Under the pieces are notes generated by a model, which was not told the DNA's origin, did not search any database, and saw only the letters and a list, made by a program, of their open reading frames with translations. The position numbers were made by a program, and so were the translations under genes. A stretch of 48,703 nucleotides of DNA, taken from assembly GCA_016871515.1 (NCBI GenBank), contig VHDE01000041.1, forward strand, positions 1 to 48,703, in the 5' to 3' direction. The first letter of the stretch is position 1, and each line of letters starts with the position of its first letter. This document shows positions 35,022 through 42,649 of this stretch, one piece after another. The DNA comes from Verrucomicrobiota bacterium. GTDB lineage: Bacteria > Verrucomicrobiota > Verrucomicrobiia > Limisphaerales > SIBE01.

Positions 35022-35897
35022 ATGTCCTTTGCCGTAACTGCCCCGCGAAGCGAATGGCGCGCGCTCCTGATCCTGGGGCGCGTGTCGAACCTCCCAACGG
35101 TCTGGTCCAATTGTCTCGCCGCATGGCTGCTCGGTGATGGTGGGCCGCCGCTCCGCTTCGCGTTGCTTTGTTTTGGCGCCACCTGTTTGTACGTCGGCGG
35201 TATGTTCTTAAATGATGCCTTCGACGCGGATTTCGATCGGCAACATCGCAGGGAACGGCCGATACCCGCGGGAGCCATCACCCCGCAGAAGGTCTGGTCC
35301 TGGGGTGTAGGCTGGCTGGTCCTGGGCTGCATCAGCCTCATGCCTCTCGGAAAGGTCACCGCCATACTGACGTTGATCCTGATTGGTTGCATTCTTCTTT
35401 ACGACGCCGTTCACAAGATGATTTCGTTTTCACCAGTTCTCATGGCCGCTTGCCGCTTTTTTCTCTATCTGGCAGCAGGTTCCACATCAGCGGCAGGGGT
35501 GATTGGATTGACCCTTTGGAGCGCAATTGCCGTAGCCGCATATGTCGTTGGATTGAGTTATTTAGCCCGCCGCGAAAGTTTGCCAGGCGTCTTGAAGTGC
35601 TGGCCTTGCTACCTGCTTGGCGTTCCGATCCTGTTAGCCTTCATCGTCAACGATGGCGGTTACCGAGTTCGCGGATTATTGCTTTCGGCAATCTTAGGCA
35701 TCTGGGTGGTGCGCTGTTTGCGGCACACATTTGGCGGACCGACACGTAACATTGGGGCAACGGTGTCCGGCCTGCTGGCCGGCATTGTGCTGGTGGACCT
35801 CTTGGCGGTCGCGGATGCTTCGCCGCAGACCATCACGATGTTCCTGCTGCTCTTTGCGAGTGCCTTGCTCTTTCAACGGCACGTGCCCGCGACCTAG
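35022..35897 (+). CDS. eboC: UbiA-family prenyltransferase, EboC type
   Basis: 291 residues with about 8 membrane helices. UbiA signatures: the first Asp motif NDAFDADFDRQHRRERPIPAG (Asn64, Asp65, Asp68, Asp72) and the second YDAVHK (Asp128), followed by MAACRFFLYLAAGS. UbiA enzymes move prenyl groups onto aromatic or other acceptors in the membrane. Proximity to eboB and eboE points to EboC; without them menaquinone/chlorophyll-type UbiA would be equally possible. The second Asp motif is reduced compared with UbiA (no second Asp after DxxH). It ends 20 bases from the convergent pxpA gene. Confidence 0.82.
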   Translation: MSFAVTAPRSEWRALLILGRVSNLPTVWSNCLAAWLLGDGGPPLRFALLCFGATCLYVGGMFLNDAFDADFDRQHRRERPIPAGAITPQKVWSWGVGWLVLGCISLMPLGKVTAILTLILIGCILLYDAVHKMISFSPVLMAACRFFLYLAAGSTSAAGVIGLTLWSAIAVAAYVVGLSYLARRESLPGVLKCWPCYLLGVPILLAFIVNDGGYRVRGLLLSAILGIWVVRCLRHTFGGPTRNIGATVSGLLAGIVLVDLLAVADASPQTITMFLLLFASALLFQRHVPAT

Positions 35898-35917
35898 GCA
35901 GTCCGGCGAAAAAGAAA

Positions 35918-36655
35918 TCAAGTCCCAGATCCTGCCATCCCATTGAGCAGCCGGCTCAGAGACCGCACCAATTTTAACGCGTGCAACGTGTCGGAGTGAA
36001 CGCAAAGAGTTCGCGTTGGCAGGTGCAAGCGGATCCCGGCAACAGTTTCGATCTCGTGATGGCTTAGGAGATGTCGAATGCGCTTCAGGATTAGGTCCGG
36101 CTCAGAGAGAACCGCGCCAGGTTCGCTGCGGGGCGCCAGCGTCCCGTCATCGCGGTAGGCGCGATCGGCGAAGGCTTCTTCCCAAACGTCCACTTCAGAT
36201 CGGGCGGCCAGCCGAGCAACGGCGCCTCCTGCGCGCGCGTAGATTTTTGATTTCGGCCACCAGCGGGATACGACCCTTAGATAGCGGCGGGCCAAAGCTT
36301 CGTCTTCTTCGGTAGCGTGATAGAGAGCGCCATGCAATTTGATGTGATGAAGCCGAACACCGTGATCCTTGGCAATGCGCTCGAATGCTCCGACCTGTTG
36401 CAAGAGCAACAATTCAAATTCGCCGGCGTTCATCGTCACTGCGCTGCGCCCGAAATCGCCGCGGCTCCAAGGTCCGGGATGAGCGCCGACGTTCACTCCA
36501 AATCGTTTGGCGTCGCGAACGCATCTTTGCATGGTCTCCACATTCCCAGCGTGGCCGCCGCACGCGATGTTGGCCGATGTGATCCAGCGCATCAACGCTT
36601 GTGTCCGCGCTGGCGGTTCCCCCTCTCCCAAATCGCAGTTCAAATCAAGTTTCAT
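35918..36655 (-). CDS. pxpA: 5-oxoprolinase subunit A (LamB/YcsF family)
   Basis: 245 residues from ATG 36655, which overlaps the pxpC stop by four bases (ATGA). PxpA works with PxpB and PxpC to hydrolyse 5-oxoproline to glutamate with ATP. Family motifs: LDLNCDLGEGE (3-13), SANIACGGHAGN, VNVGAHPGPWSRGDFGR, HIKLHGALYH, EAFADRAYRDDGTLAPR, CVHSD. Slightly shorter than the usual ~250. The PxpB-type gene (KipI) that normally lies with these two is missing here. Confidence 0.93.
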   Translation of the reverse strand: MKLDLNCDLGEGEPPARTQALMRWITSANIACGGHAGNVETMQRCVRDAKRFGVNVGAHPGPWSRGDFGRSAVTMNAGEFELLLLQQVGAFERIAKDHGVRLHHIKLHGALYHATEEDEALARRYLRVVSRWWPKSKIYARAGGAVARLAARSEVDVWEEAFADRAYRDDGTLAPRSEPGAVLSEPDLILKRIRHLLSHHEIETVAGIRLHLPTRTLCVHSDTLHALKLVRSLSRLLNGMAGSGT

Positions 36656-37515
36656 TCGACATGTCGAAAGCGCACCGATTGCCCGGGGCGGCATTGCGCG
36701 AGCCAGGACAAGTCCGCTGTTTCAACTAGGCCCAGTTTGGGATAGCCGCCGACGGTTGGTCCGTCGCGCATGGTGACGATCGGCAGCCCGTTTCCCGGAA
36801 TTTGTATAGAACCGACTCGCACCGGCTCGCTAATGATTTCATTTCCTCCGGACTGCAACGGTTGACCGGACAAGCGATAGCCTGCGCGATCGCTCTGTGA
36901 GGTCACGGTCCATGATTGAGCAAAAAACATTTCGCGGTCTTGCTCGTGAAACAGATTCCATTGCGGACCTGGCCACACCCGCAGAGCCGGCGGTGAATGG
37001 TAGGAACGCCGTTCGTCTGCTGAGATCATTCGTCCGGCGATATTATGTGGTAATTCAAAAGGGATGGCCGCCGCTCGCTTGAGGATGTCGCCGGCGGCCA
37101 GACGCCGTCCCAGGTTGCCTCGCTCATAGGCGCTCACACTCCCGAGGATGCGTTCGGCTTCGAAGCCACCTTCGACTGCCAAATAGATCCAGACGCCCGA
37201 ATGGTTATGCGGAAAATGAATAACCTGTTTTGGTTCAACGTGAATAGTGCGCCACGCAGGCACACTGCCTTCAGCGTCAGCGCCGGTGACGGCAATCCAA
37301 ACACGGCTTGCCACTAACAGTTTTGCCCCTTGAAGCAACAGTTCGAGGACGGGCGCGTCGGGAGGATTGTTAAGAAGGCGGTTTGCCCAACCGGCCGCGT
37401 GGTCATCCATCGCGCCACTGGCAGGAACGCCAAAACGGCGCCAACCCACACGGCCTCGGTCCTGCAATGTCGCGCCCAAACCAGGATCAAGCACTCCGAA
37501 TGCATCGAGGCCCAT
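36652..37515 (-). CDS. pxpC: 5-oxoprolinase subunit C / biotin-dependent carboxyltransferase family (KipA-like)
   Basis: 287 residues. Family features: VLDPGLGATLQDRGRVGWRR (8-27), FGVPASGAMDDHA, LELLLQGAKLL, GVWIYLAVEGGFE, YRLSGQPL, EIISEPVRVGSIQIPGNGLP and the GPTVGGYPKLG near the C-terminus. It is the partner of PxpA, to which it is translationally coupled. It starts 9 bases after fabD on the same strand, so fabD-pxpC-pxpA probably form one transcript, an unusual mixing of fatty-acid and 5-oxoproline genes. Confidence 0.93.
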   Translation of the reverse strand: MGLDAFGVLDPGLGATLQDRGRVGWRRFGVPASGAMDDHAAGWANRLLNNPPDAPVLELLLQGAKLLVASRVWIAVTGADAEGSVPAWRTIHVEPKQVIHFPHNHSGVWIYLAVEGGFEAERILGSVSAYERGNLGRRLAAGDILKRAAAIPFELPHNIAGRMISADERRSYHSPPALRVWPGPQWNLFHEQDREMFFAQSWTVTSQSDRAGYRLSGQPLQSGGNEIISEPVRVGSIQIPGNGLPIVTMRDGPTVGGYPKLGLVETADLSWLAQCRPGQSVRFRHVE

Positions 37516-37524
37516 ACATCCCGT

Positions 37525-38463
37525 TTACGCAGAACTCGCGAGCAATGTCTTGGCCGTCGCTTCCAGAGTCCCCGTGTCCGCGATGTTCATGACTTGCGCG
37601 TTCTTATCAATTCGTTTCATGAAGCCGGTCAGTGCCGTTCCGGGGCCGAGTTCGATAAAACGAGTGAATCCATCGGCTAACAAAAATCGAATCGATTCCT
37701 CCCATCGGACAGAGGACGTTACCTGCTCGACGAGGCGCGCGGAAATCTCCGCCGCCGCTCCATGAGGCTGTGCCGTGACATTGCTAATCACCGGAAGAGC
37801 AGGGGAGTGAAGCGGGATCTCGGCTAGAGCGGCTCGCAATTTAGGTTGAGCGCTGGCCATTAACTGCGAGTGATAAGCGCCGGCAACGCTCAGGGGCAAT
37901 GCCCGCTTCGCTCCGCGGGTCTTCGCCAGTTCGCACGCGCGATCAATCTTTTCGCGCGCACCGGAAATGACGATTTGTCCGGGACAATTCAAATTCGCAA
38001 GTTCAACTCCAGCCTCGAGACAAACCTCGCGCGTGATCGGTTCGTCGAGTCCAATAATAGCGGCCATGCTGCCTTGAGACATTTCGCAAGCCTCCTGCAT
38101 AAATCGACCGCGCTCGCGAACGACTCCAAGGCCATGTTCAAACGACATAACTCCGGCGGCGGCCAAAGCCGTAAATTCTCCTAGCGACAGTCCCGCAGCC
38201 GCCTGGAACTGGAACGACGGGACATTGGTTCGAAGCAACTGGAACGCAACCCAGCTGGCCAAAAAAATTCCAGGCTGCGCGTTTTCGGTCTTGGTCAGGT
38301 CAGAATCGGGACCGTTAAAACAGATCGAGGCCAGATCGTAGCCAAGCGCTGCATTGGCCTGCTCAAAGATGGCGCTAGCGGTGGAAAACGTTTCCGCCAG
38401 TTCCTTTCCCATCCCAACATGCTGGGCGCCCTGTCCCGCGAATAACAATGCTGTCTTTTGCAT
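37525..38463 (-). CDS. fabD: Malonyl-CoA:ACP transacylase
   Basis: 312 residues. FabD loads malonyl groups onto acyl carrier protein for fatty acid synthesis. Motifs: FAGQGAQHVGMGKEL (8-22), nucleophile Ser93 in GLSLGEF (usually GHSLGE, so the preceding His is Leu here), QEACEMSQGSMAAIIG, catalytic His198 in GAYHSQLM, and the C-terminal FIELGPGTALTGFMKR. No other fab genes are adjacent. Intact. Confidence 0.94.
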   Translation of the reverse strand: MQKTALLFAGQGAQHVGMGKELAETFSTASAIFEQANAALGYDLASICFNGPDSDLTKTENAQPGIFLASWVAFQLLRTNVPSFQFQAAAGLSLGEFTALAAAGVMSFEHGLGVVRERGRFMQEACEMSQGSMAAIIGLDEPITREVCLEAGVELANLNCPGQIVISGAREKIDRACELAKTRGAKRALPLSVAGAYHSQLMASAQPKLRAALAEIPLHSPALPVISNVTAQPHGAAAEISARLVEQVTSSVRWEESIRFLLADGFTRFIELGPGTALTGFMKRIDKNAQVMNIADTGTLEATAKTLLASSA

Positions 38464-38561
38464 GAGCCGCGACTATTGATGATCGCTCCAAACGGGGCGA
38501 GAAGTTTCTTGGTAAATCCTGCCTCGATTGTCCAGCTCCTTTGACCTAAGGTTCCAAAGTG

Positions 38562-38590
38562 GACCGGATGGACTGGAATGGACTGGAACG
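38562..38590. repeat. Short tandem decamer repeat
   Basis: Three near-copies of gactggaatg (gaccggatg, gactggaatg, gactggaacg) in the spacer between the divergent fabD and antitoxin genes. It could be a binding site or simple slippage; no further evidence. Confidence 0.45.
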
Positions 38591-38630
38591 CTGCCTTGCG
38601 CCGGTCTTTTGGGACTGGTAAGGTCTTTTC

Positions 38631-38915
38631 ATGAGTACAACAACCATGGAGCTCGTCGTGAATGAGCTGCAAGGATTAGCGGAATCCGATCAAGAGCTTG
38701 TACTCGCGTTTTTGCATGACTTGAAACGAAAGCACAGCACAACGGAAAAGCGCGGTGTTCGGCAGGGGCGCAATCCTGCGCTCAAGATGAAAAATGGGCG
38801 CCTGGTATTTACTGGGAAATTGGAGGCGCCACACGTCGACTGGCTTCGCGTCGTCCGCGACGAAAGAGATCAGGAAGTAGTTCGTCGCGCTCCTGGGTTG
38901 CCGTTGTCTCGGTGA
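38631..38915 (+). CDS. Putative antitoxin of a PIN-domain toxin pair
   Basis: 94 residues. The start MSTTTMELVVNELQGLAESDQ and LVLAFLHDLKRK form a helical dimerisation-like segment; the C-terminal half is basic (RQGRNPALKMKNGRLVF) and may wrap the toxin. Its stop overlaps the GTG start of the following PIN-domain gene by four bases (GTGA), the classic antitoxin-toxin arrangement. It belongs to no antitoxin family I can name with certainty; assignment rests on size and context. Confidence 0.6.
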   Translation: MSTTTMELVVNELQGLAESDQELVLAFLHDLKRKHSTTEKRGVRQGRNPALKMKNGRLVFTGKLEAPHVDWLRVVRDERDQEVVRRAPGLPLSR

Positions 38916-39359
38916 AAGTCTTTTGCGACACTAGCGGCGTCACTGGAGGACCATCCTGATCATCTGCGCGCGGATAGGGTGCTCAATCGGATCTGCCAGG
39001 GCACTGACTCTGGACATGCCTCCGCCCACACCCTTGCGGAGACTTTCTCTGTTCTCTCACGGATGCCGATTCAGCCGAAGCGCGAGACTGTGGATGTGCT
39101 GGAGATACTTGAGACCGAGGTTATTCCTTACTTTACTTTCGTTCCGCTCCAGCCCGAGGACTATTTGCCGGCGATTCGTGATCTCGTCGGGAAAGGTTTC
39201 GGCGGCGGACGCATCTGCGATATGCTGCACTTGCGCGCCGCGAGCAAGCTCGCTTTGGAACGTATTTATACCTTTAACGACGCCGAGTGGAAGACGCTCG
39301 CGCCTGAATTGTCGCCTCTTATCTGTTCTCCACCGCCAATGTCAATGGCGCTTGAGTGA
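38912..39359 (+). pseudogene. VapC-like PIN-domain toxin with an early frameshift
   Basis: GTG 38912 starts VKVFCDTS, the standard PIN beginning with the first catalytic Asp, but then reads GVTGGPS and stops. In another frame from about 38935 the protein resumes: AASLEDHPDHLRADRVLN, TLAETFSVLSRMPI (catalytic Glu), GRICDMLHLRAA (Asp), YTFNDAEW (Asp). In normal PIN proteins CDTS is followed by about three hydrophobic residues (VLV or similar) before AAS, so a deletion of roughly 8-11 bases with loss of frame fits. The toxin, an RNase, should be inactive unless translation restarts at 38979, which would lack the first Asp. Confidence 0.72.
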
Positions 39360-39382
39360 GTTTCATCGATGGCGCAGTCGAA

Positions 39383-40357
39383 CTATCGATCCGGTCGCCG
39401 GCATTTGAAGAGTGTCGGCCGGGTGTCCTTTGGATAACGCAGCCGAGCCAGACCATTATTATCCGTGACGAGCCAAATGAATTCGCGGTCCACGGCGAGT
39501 CCCTCCATCGCTCCTGTCGGGAGTAAAGTGCGATAAACCACGTCCGGATTGGTCTCGAGTTCCTGAAAGCTGTATTCGGCCAAAACGTCGTGGCTTTTCG
39601 GATCGACTTTCAGCACACAGCGGCTGTGCCGCAACAATACAAACAAGGCGTCTTCGCAGTAAGACAAATCCGAGTAATGAACGTCGTGTGCGTTAGCTGC
39701 AGTGCCAGGACCGACCGCGAAATCATCGATGACCGCGAGTGTCTTCAAATCGACAACAATAATACGGCCCCTATTCCGCTCGTTCGCGACGTAAAGGCGT
39801 CCGTTGCCCGCCGCGATGCCTTCGAAGGAGGCATTCGGATCGGCGGCCGTGAAATATTTCTGCACCGGCGACCAGTCAATTTTCAGGCGTTCCACCTCAC
39901 GGGATTGCGAGTCGTAGCGGAGAATCCAGCGATTGCTTTCTTCACAAAGATAAATTCGATCCTGTTCATCACGCGCGAGGCCCTCGGCATCGTACCGCCC
40001 AACCTTTTCTTTCGCGAACGGCGCCAACTGCGCGGCCGAAAAGATGTTCGTCAAACGCAATAACTTCGCGGAATTGGTTTCAGGCAGGAACTGAATTTCG
40101 TAAATCGAAGCAGCGCGATCGTTGTGTGTCAGCAAGCGCCCGTCCGGCAGCAGCAACAACCCGGATGCATCGAACGGTTGAGCCGATGGTAAATTGATCT
40201 GCCAGGTCGCTTCGGCTCGCAGCGTATAACGACGAGAGCTCGCTGATTCCGCCACTCTTCCCGCGCGTGCGGCGGACACTTCGGCGGACTTGGACGAACT
40301 TGCGAAGGCCAGCGCGCACAATACCGCTGAAACACACCACATCGTGATGAACTTCAT
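39383..40357 (-). CDS. Exported beta-propeller protein, phytase-like/SdiA-regulated type
   Basis: 324 residues from ATG 40357, which gives a signal peptide (MWCVSAVLCALAFASSSKSA). The rest is a propeller-like series of short strands: DASGLLLLPDGRLLTHNDRA, YDAEGLARDEQDRIYLCEES, FEGIAAGNGRLYVANERNRG, VHYSDLSYCEDALFVLLRHS, AMEGLAVDREFIWLVTDNNG. This matches the esterase-like/phytase-like and SdiA-regulated group of periplasmic propellers. Catalytic activity is unproven in most members. Single gene on the minus strand. Confidence 0.7.
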   Translation of the reverse strand: MKFITMWCVSAVLCALAFASSSKSAEVSAARAGRVAESASSRRYTLRAEATWQINLPSAQPFDASGLLLLPDGRLLTHNDRAASIYEIQFLPETNSAKLLRLTNIFSAAQLAPFAKEKVGRYDAEGLARDEQDRIYLCEESNRWILRYDSQSREVERLKIDWSPVQKYFTAADPNASFEGIAAGNGRLYVANERNRGRIIVVDLKTLAVIDDFAVGPGTAANAHDVHYSDLSYCEDALFVLLRHSRCVLKVDPKSHDVLAEYSFQELETNPDVVYRTLLPTGAMEGLAVDREFIWLVTDNNGLARLRYPKDTRPTLFKCRRPDR

Positions 40358-40531
40358 TTGACCGTTGTAACAAATCTGCTTCCGCCTGCAAATCGGGCCG
40401 GCATCCAAAATCGGACGGATTCACAAAGATAGAACTAACCGCACCTACAGGCGAGCGGCGGCTGAAAATCGGAAGTTGTGAAATAAGCTTTGAACTGCCG
40501 TGCGCTCTGATTAGTTTCGCCTGGCATTATC

Positions 40532-42163
40532 ATGAAAACACCACGTCGATTAAAGCCGCGGCAAGTTTATCTCATCGCGAATGGAGACCTTCGTCTTTCA
40601 GCCAATCAACAATGCTGGCCCGAACAATCGAAAATGGAGGCAAGTCTTGCGAAAGCCTTAAAGGCCGAGGGTTGGACGGTGGTTCGTGCTCATCCGTTTG
40701 ATCGAATTAAGGAGCATGGTTTCATCGATTCGCAAAAAATGGGTCTCGAGGTATTTCGAGGATTGGACCCACAAGCGCCTTTGATCGTGGCCGAATGCGT
40801 CTGGCAGTACAGCCAGCACGTGTTGCCCGGCCTTTTTACGCATCGAGGGCCGATTCTCACGATCGCTAACTGGAGTGGGACTTGGCCTGGCTTGGTCGGA
40901 ATGTTGAACTTGAATGGTTCACTGACCAAGATGGGTGTTTTGTACAGCACGCTCTGGAGTGAGAATTTTACAGACAGTTTTTTCAAGACCGGCCTGCGAC
41001 AATGGCTCACCGAAGGAGTCGTTCACCACGATCAAAGCCATGTTCGTGATTTGTCGTTGTTAAAACTCCCAGAGACCGACGAGCGACTGGGAAAACGTTT
41101 TGCGCAATCATTGAAAGCAGAGAAGGCCATCATGGGCGTTTTCGACGAAGGCTGCATGGGCATGCACAACGCAATTATCCCGGACGAATTGCTTAACCCT
41201 GCCGGATTGTTTAAAGAGCGCCTTAGCCAATCGACGCTTTTCGCACAGATGGGCCAGGTCTCTGATGCCGAAGCCCAAACCGTTTTCGACTGGCTGAAGA
41301 ACAAGGGAATGGAGTTCGTGCTTGGCCAGAATGACGCGACCGAATTGACGGAGCGCCAGATTCTCCAGCAATGCAAAATGTATGTTGCCGCCGTGCGGTT
41401 GGCGGACGAGTTCGGCTGTGGGACAATCGGAATTCAATACCAACAAGGCCTAAAGGATCTCGCACCAGCGAGCGATTTGGTGGAAGGATTGTTGAATAAT
41501 GTGGATCGTCCGCCGGTGACGTGTGCGAAGACGGGCCGCGTGCTGTTTGCTGGTGAAGCTGTGCCGCATTTTAACGAAGTGGATGAATGCGCCGGGTTGG
41601 ATGGGTTGGTAACTTATCGCCTGTGGCGCGAACTCGGTTTCGCACCTGAAAACACGCTGCACGATTTGCGCTGGGGACAGCAGTACAAAGGCGATGGCGT
41701 CAACGACTATGTTTGGGTCTTTCTGATTTCAGGAGCTGCGCCGCCAGCCCATTTTGTCGGCGGTTACAAAGGGGCGAGCAGCGAACGGCAACCAGCGATG
41801 TACTTTCGGCTCGGCGGTGGAACAGTGAAGGGCGTCTCCAAACCCGGGCAAATCGTCTGGAGCAGAGTTTTCATCATGCACGGCAAACTGCAGTGCGACA
41901 TTGGCGTCGCCAAAGTTGTCGAGCTTCCGCAGAAAGAAACGGAACGCCGCTGGAGAGAAACGACTCCGCAATGGCCGATCATGCACGCCGTGTTGGACGG
42001 CATCACGCGCGATCAAATGATGGCGCGGCACAAATCCAATCACATCCAGGTGGTCTATACGCCGAATGAGAAGCAAGCGCATCGGGCCGCGCGAATTAAG
42101 GCCGCGGCCATGCGCGAGCTGGGCTTAGCTGTGCACCTCTGCGGAAACGTTTCATTGGCCTGA
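40532..42163 (+). CDS. L-fucose/L-arabinose isomerase-superfamily protein
   Basis: 543 residues. A Rossmann-type N-terminal half (RQVYLIANGDLRLSAN, APLIVAECVWQYSQH, ILTIANWSGTWPGLVGMLN) and a motif GVFDEGCMGMHNAIIPDELL (206-225) that resembles the fucose/arabinose isomerase active region, followed by CGTIGIQYQQGLKDL and the C-terminal GGGTVKGVSKPGQIVWSR. Related proteins are usually labelled fucose isomerase in Verrucomicrobiota and Planctomycetota, but the true substrate is untested. No fucose genes lie beside it. Confidence 0.72.
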   Translation: MKTPRRLKPRQVYLIANGDLRLSANQQCWPEQSKMEASLAKALKAEGWTVVRAHPFDRIKEHGFIDSQKMGLEVFRGLDPQAPLIVAECVWQYSQHVLPGLFTHRGPILTIANWSGTWPGLVGMLNLNGSLTKMGVLYSTLWSENFTDSFFKTGLRQWLTEGVVHHDQSHVRDLSLLKLPETDERLGKRFAQSLKAEKAIMGVFDEGCMGMHNAIIPDELLNPAGLFKERLSQSTLFAQMGQVSDAEAQTVFDWLKNKGMEFVLGQNDATELTERQILQQCKMYVAAVRLADEFGCGTIGIQYQQGLKDLAPASDLVEGLLNNVDRPPVTCAKTGRVLFAGEAVPHFNEVDECAGLDGLVTYRLWRELGFAPENTLHDLRWGQQYKGDGVNDYVWVFLISGAAPPAHFVGGYKGASSERQPAMYFRLGGGTVKGVSKPGQIVWSRVFIMHGKLQCDIGVAKVVELPQKETERRWRETTPQWPIMHAVLDGITRDQMMARHKSNHIQVVYTPNEKQAHRAARIKAAAMRELGLAVHLCGNVSLA

Positions 42164-42318
42164 GCGGTTTTCAATGGAAGGTCGCAAGGCGGCCGGAAAA
42201 TGGATGATACGCACATCTCGTTTCCCGGGGGCGGGCAGAATTCGCCTATATCAGGAATTGCTCTAGTTCACTGCCCGGGTGTTAGGCCTGGCACATTGGT
42301 TTACGTTGAGGCGTATGA

Positions 42319-42645
42319 ACTCGGATTGCTCGCGCCGAATTTCTCCAACCTTCCCGACCCGTTCGCTGGAGGCAGGCTATTCTTGCTGGCCTCATCGCCG
42401 GTGCACTTTTCTTCGTGTTTTCGAGAGGAAGTCCGTGACTACTGGGAACATTGCTCTATTTCGTCAATTTCCTGATCTTTAACGGGCTCTTTCCACGAAC
42501 TACGGAAGAACGTGAAACCGTCCCGGTGTTGACACACATTGCTTTTGGCTTGGTTGTATCGGGTCTTTACAAGGGAATGACAAGCCGAACACCCGTGCGG
42601 GAACCGGCATGTCCCATACCTCCGGGAAATCAGCCGGAAGCGTAA
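42319..42645 (+). pseudogene. Small membrane protein with a nonsense codon and lost start
   Basis: In one frame the sequence reads RWRQAILAGLIAGALFFVF then SRGSP, TGA (42436-42438), then LLGTLLYFVNFLIFNGLFP and VPVLTHIAFGLVVSGLYKG, ending at 42645. Three hydrophobic segments line up around a single stop, and Trp (TGG) at the TGA would make a continuous membrane protein. No start codon is found in the frame after the stop at 42318, so the 5' end is also damaged. The 486-base space between the fucose-isomerase-like gene and hpnJ holds nothing else recognisable. Confidence 0.55.
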
Positions 42646-42649
42646 GAGC

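Noticed and set aside
40532-42163. Calling this gene fucI
   Set aside because: Only the superfamily motif is clear; length, context and remaining sequence do not establish fucose as the substrate.
42436-42438. TGA read as tryptophan or selenocysteine
   Set aside because: TGA is used as a normal stop by several intact genes in the window, and no cysteine/selenocysteine context or SECIS-like hairpin is evident.
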